Shown here: piece after piece, positions 63,949-64,000 of the stretch
How positions within the stretch are numbered: the first letter of the stretch is position 1
Layout of the letters: the number at the start of each line of letters is the position of its first letter
DNA from: Hyphomicrobiales bacterium
GTDB lineage: Bacteria > Pseudomonadota > Alphaproteobacteria > Rhizobiales > Beijerinckiaceae
DNA: 64,000 nt
NCBI GenBank assembly: GCA_004144595.1
Contig: SEEM01000002.1
Location: forward strand, 62,001 to 126,000
Direction: 5' to 3'
Program-made: the position numbers and the translations under genes
The notes under the pieces: model-generated
The model's input: only the letters and a program-made list of their open reading frames with translations
Databases searched by the model: none
What the model was told of the DNA's origin: nothing

Positions 63949-64000
63949 GCATTTTCGAGCGAAGTGGGCACCGGTTCGCGTAAAGAAAATGCGATAAAAC
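63949..64000. repeat. Rhizobiales-type intergenic repeat (family E), cut by window edge
   Basis: GAGCATTTTCGAGCGAAGTG, then GGCACCGGTTCGCGTAAAG and AAAATGCG. This matches from memory a dispersed element common in Rhizobiales genomes, with ATTTTC and GAAAAT arms forming the stem. It starts 2 bp after the methyltransferase stop. Confidence 0.75.

Overview
The window is GC-rich, densely coded DNA from an alphaproteobacterium, most likely of the order Rhizobiales (Hyphomicrobiales); a Bosea-like genus is a guess. The reasons are lineage-typical families (MucR, AapJ, DUF1491, DUF2336, DUF6456, DUF1214/DUF1254, SleB-type wall hydrolase), CtrA-type TTAA-N7-TTAA boxes, and intergenic palindromic repeats including a GAGCATTTTCGAGCG-type element at the right edge. 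It reads as chromosomal core sequence. I see no transposase, phage gene, CRISPR array, rRNA or tRNA.

Left part (1-20 kb). The 3' end of infC is followed by a TetR/MFS divergent pair with three copies of one operator and an orphan amino-acid binding protein (aapJ-like). Then come rpmI-rplT and pheS-[glycosyltransferase]-pheT, with a divergent LOG-family gene. Next are a dehalogenase/tartrate-dehydrogenase pair, two tandem TerC genes, a phosphopantetheinyl transferase, azlCD, an aminotransferase, a nitronate monooxygenase, and murJ beside a polyprenyl-phosphate glycosyltransferase.

Middle (20-40 kb). A YdjC/HpnK-type deacetylase lies divergent from the glycosyltransferase. Then follow a chemoreceptor, Fe-superoxide dismutase, a large disordered acidic membrane protein, oligopeptidase B and mucR. 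A stand-alone DnaA domain IV protein is coupled to a DUF6456 gene, followed by sufE. A histidine kinase/DUF1491/DUF2336 cell-cycle-type neighbourhood carries CtrA boxes. A lipoprotein, DUF1214-DUF1254 and a class A penicillin-binding protein complete this part.

Right part (40-64 kb). It holds ppdK, a HAD phosphatase, the RNA-related trio cspA / DEAD helicase / infA, two envelope proteins (a repeat-rich secreted protein and a SleB-like hydrolase), and an MFS transporter. A LysR regulator, a threonylcarbamoyl-AMP synthase, an acyl-CoA dehydrogenase, a methyltransferase and two overlapping SDR genes follow. The last genes are a CorA / SLC13-type / CorA ion-transport cluster, cysteine synthase and an RlmD-like RNA methyltransferase.

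At least nine intergenic palindromic repeats of about 85-105 bp separate transcription units. Most are bounded by GTCAT...ATGAC ends and they fall into several sequence families.
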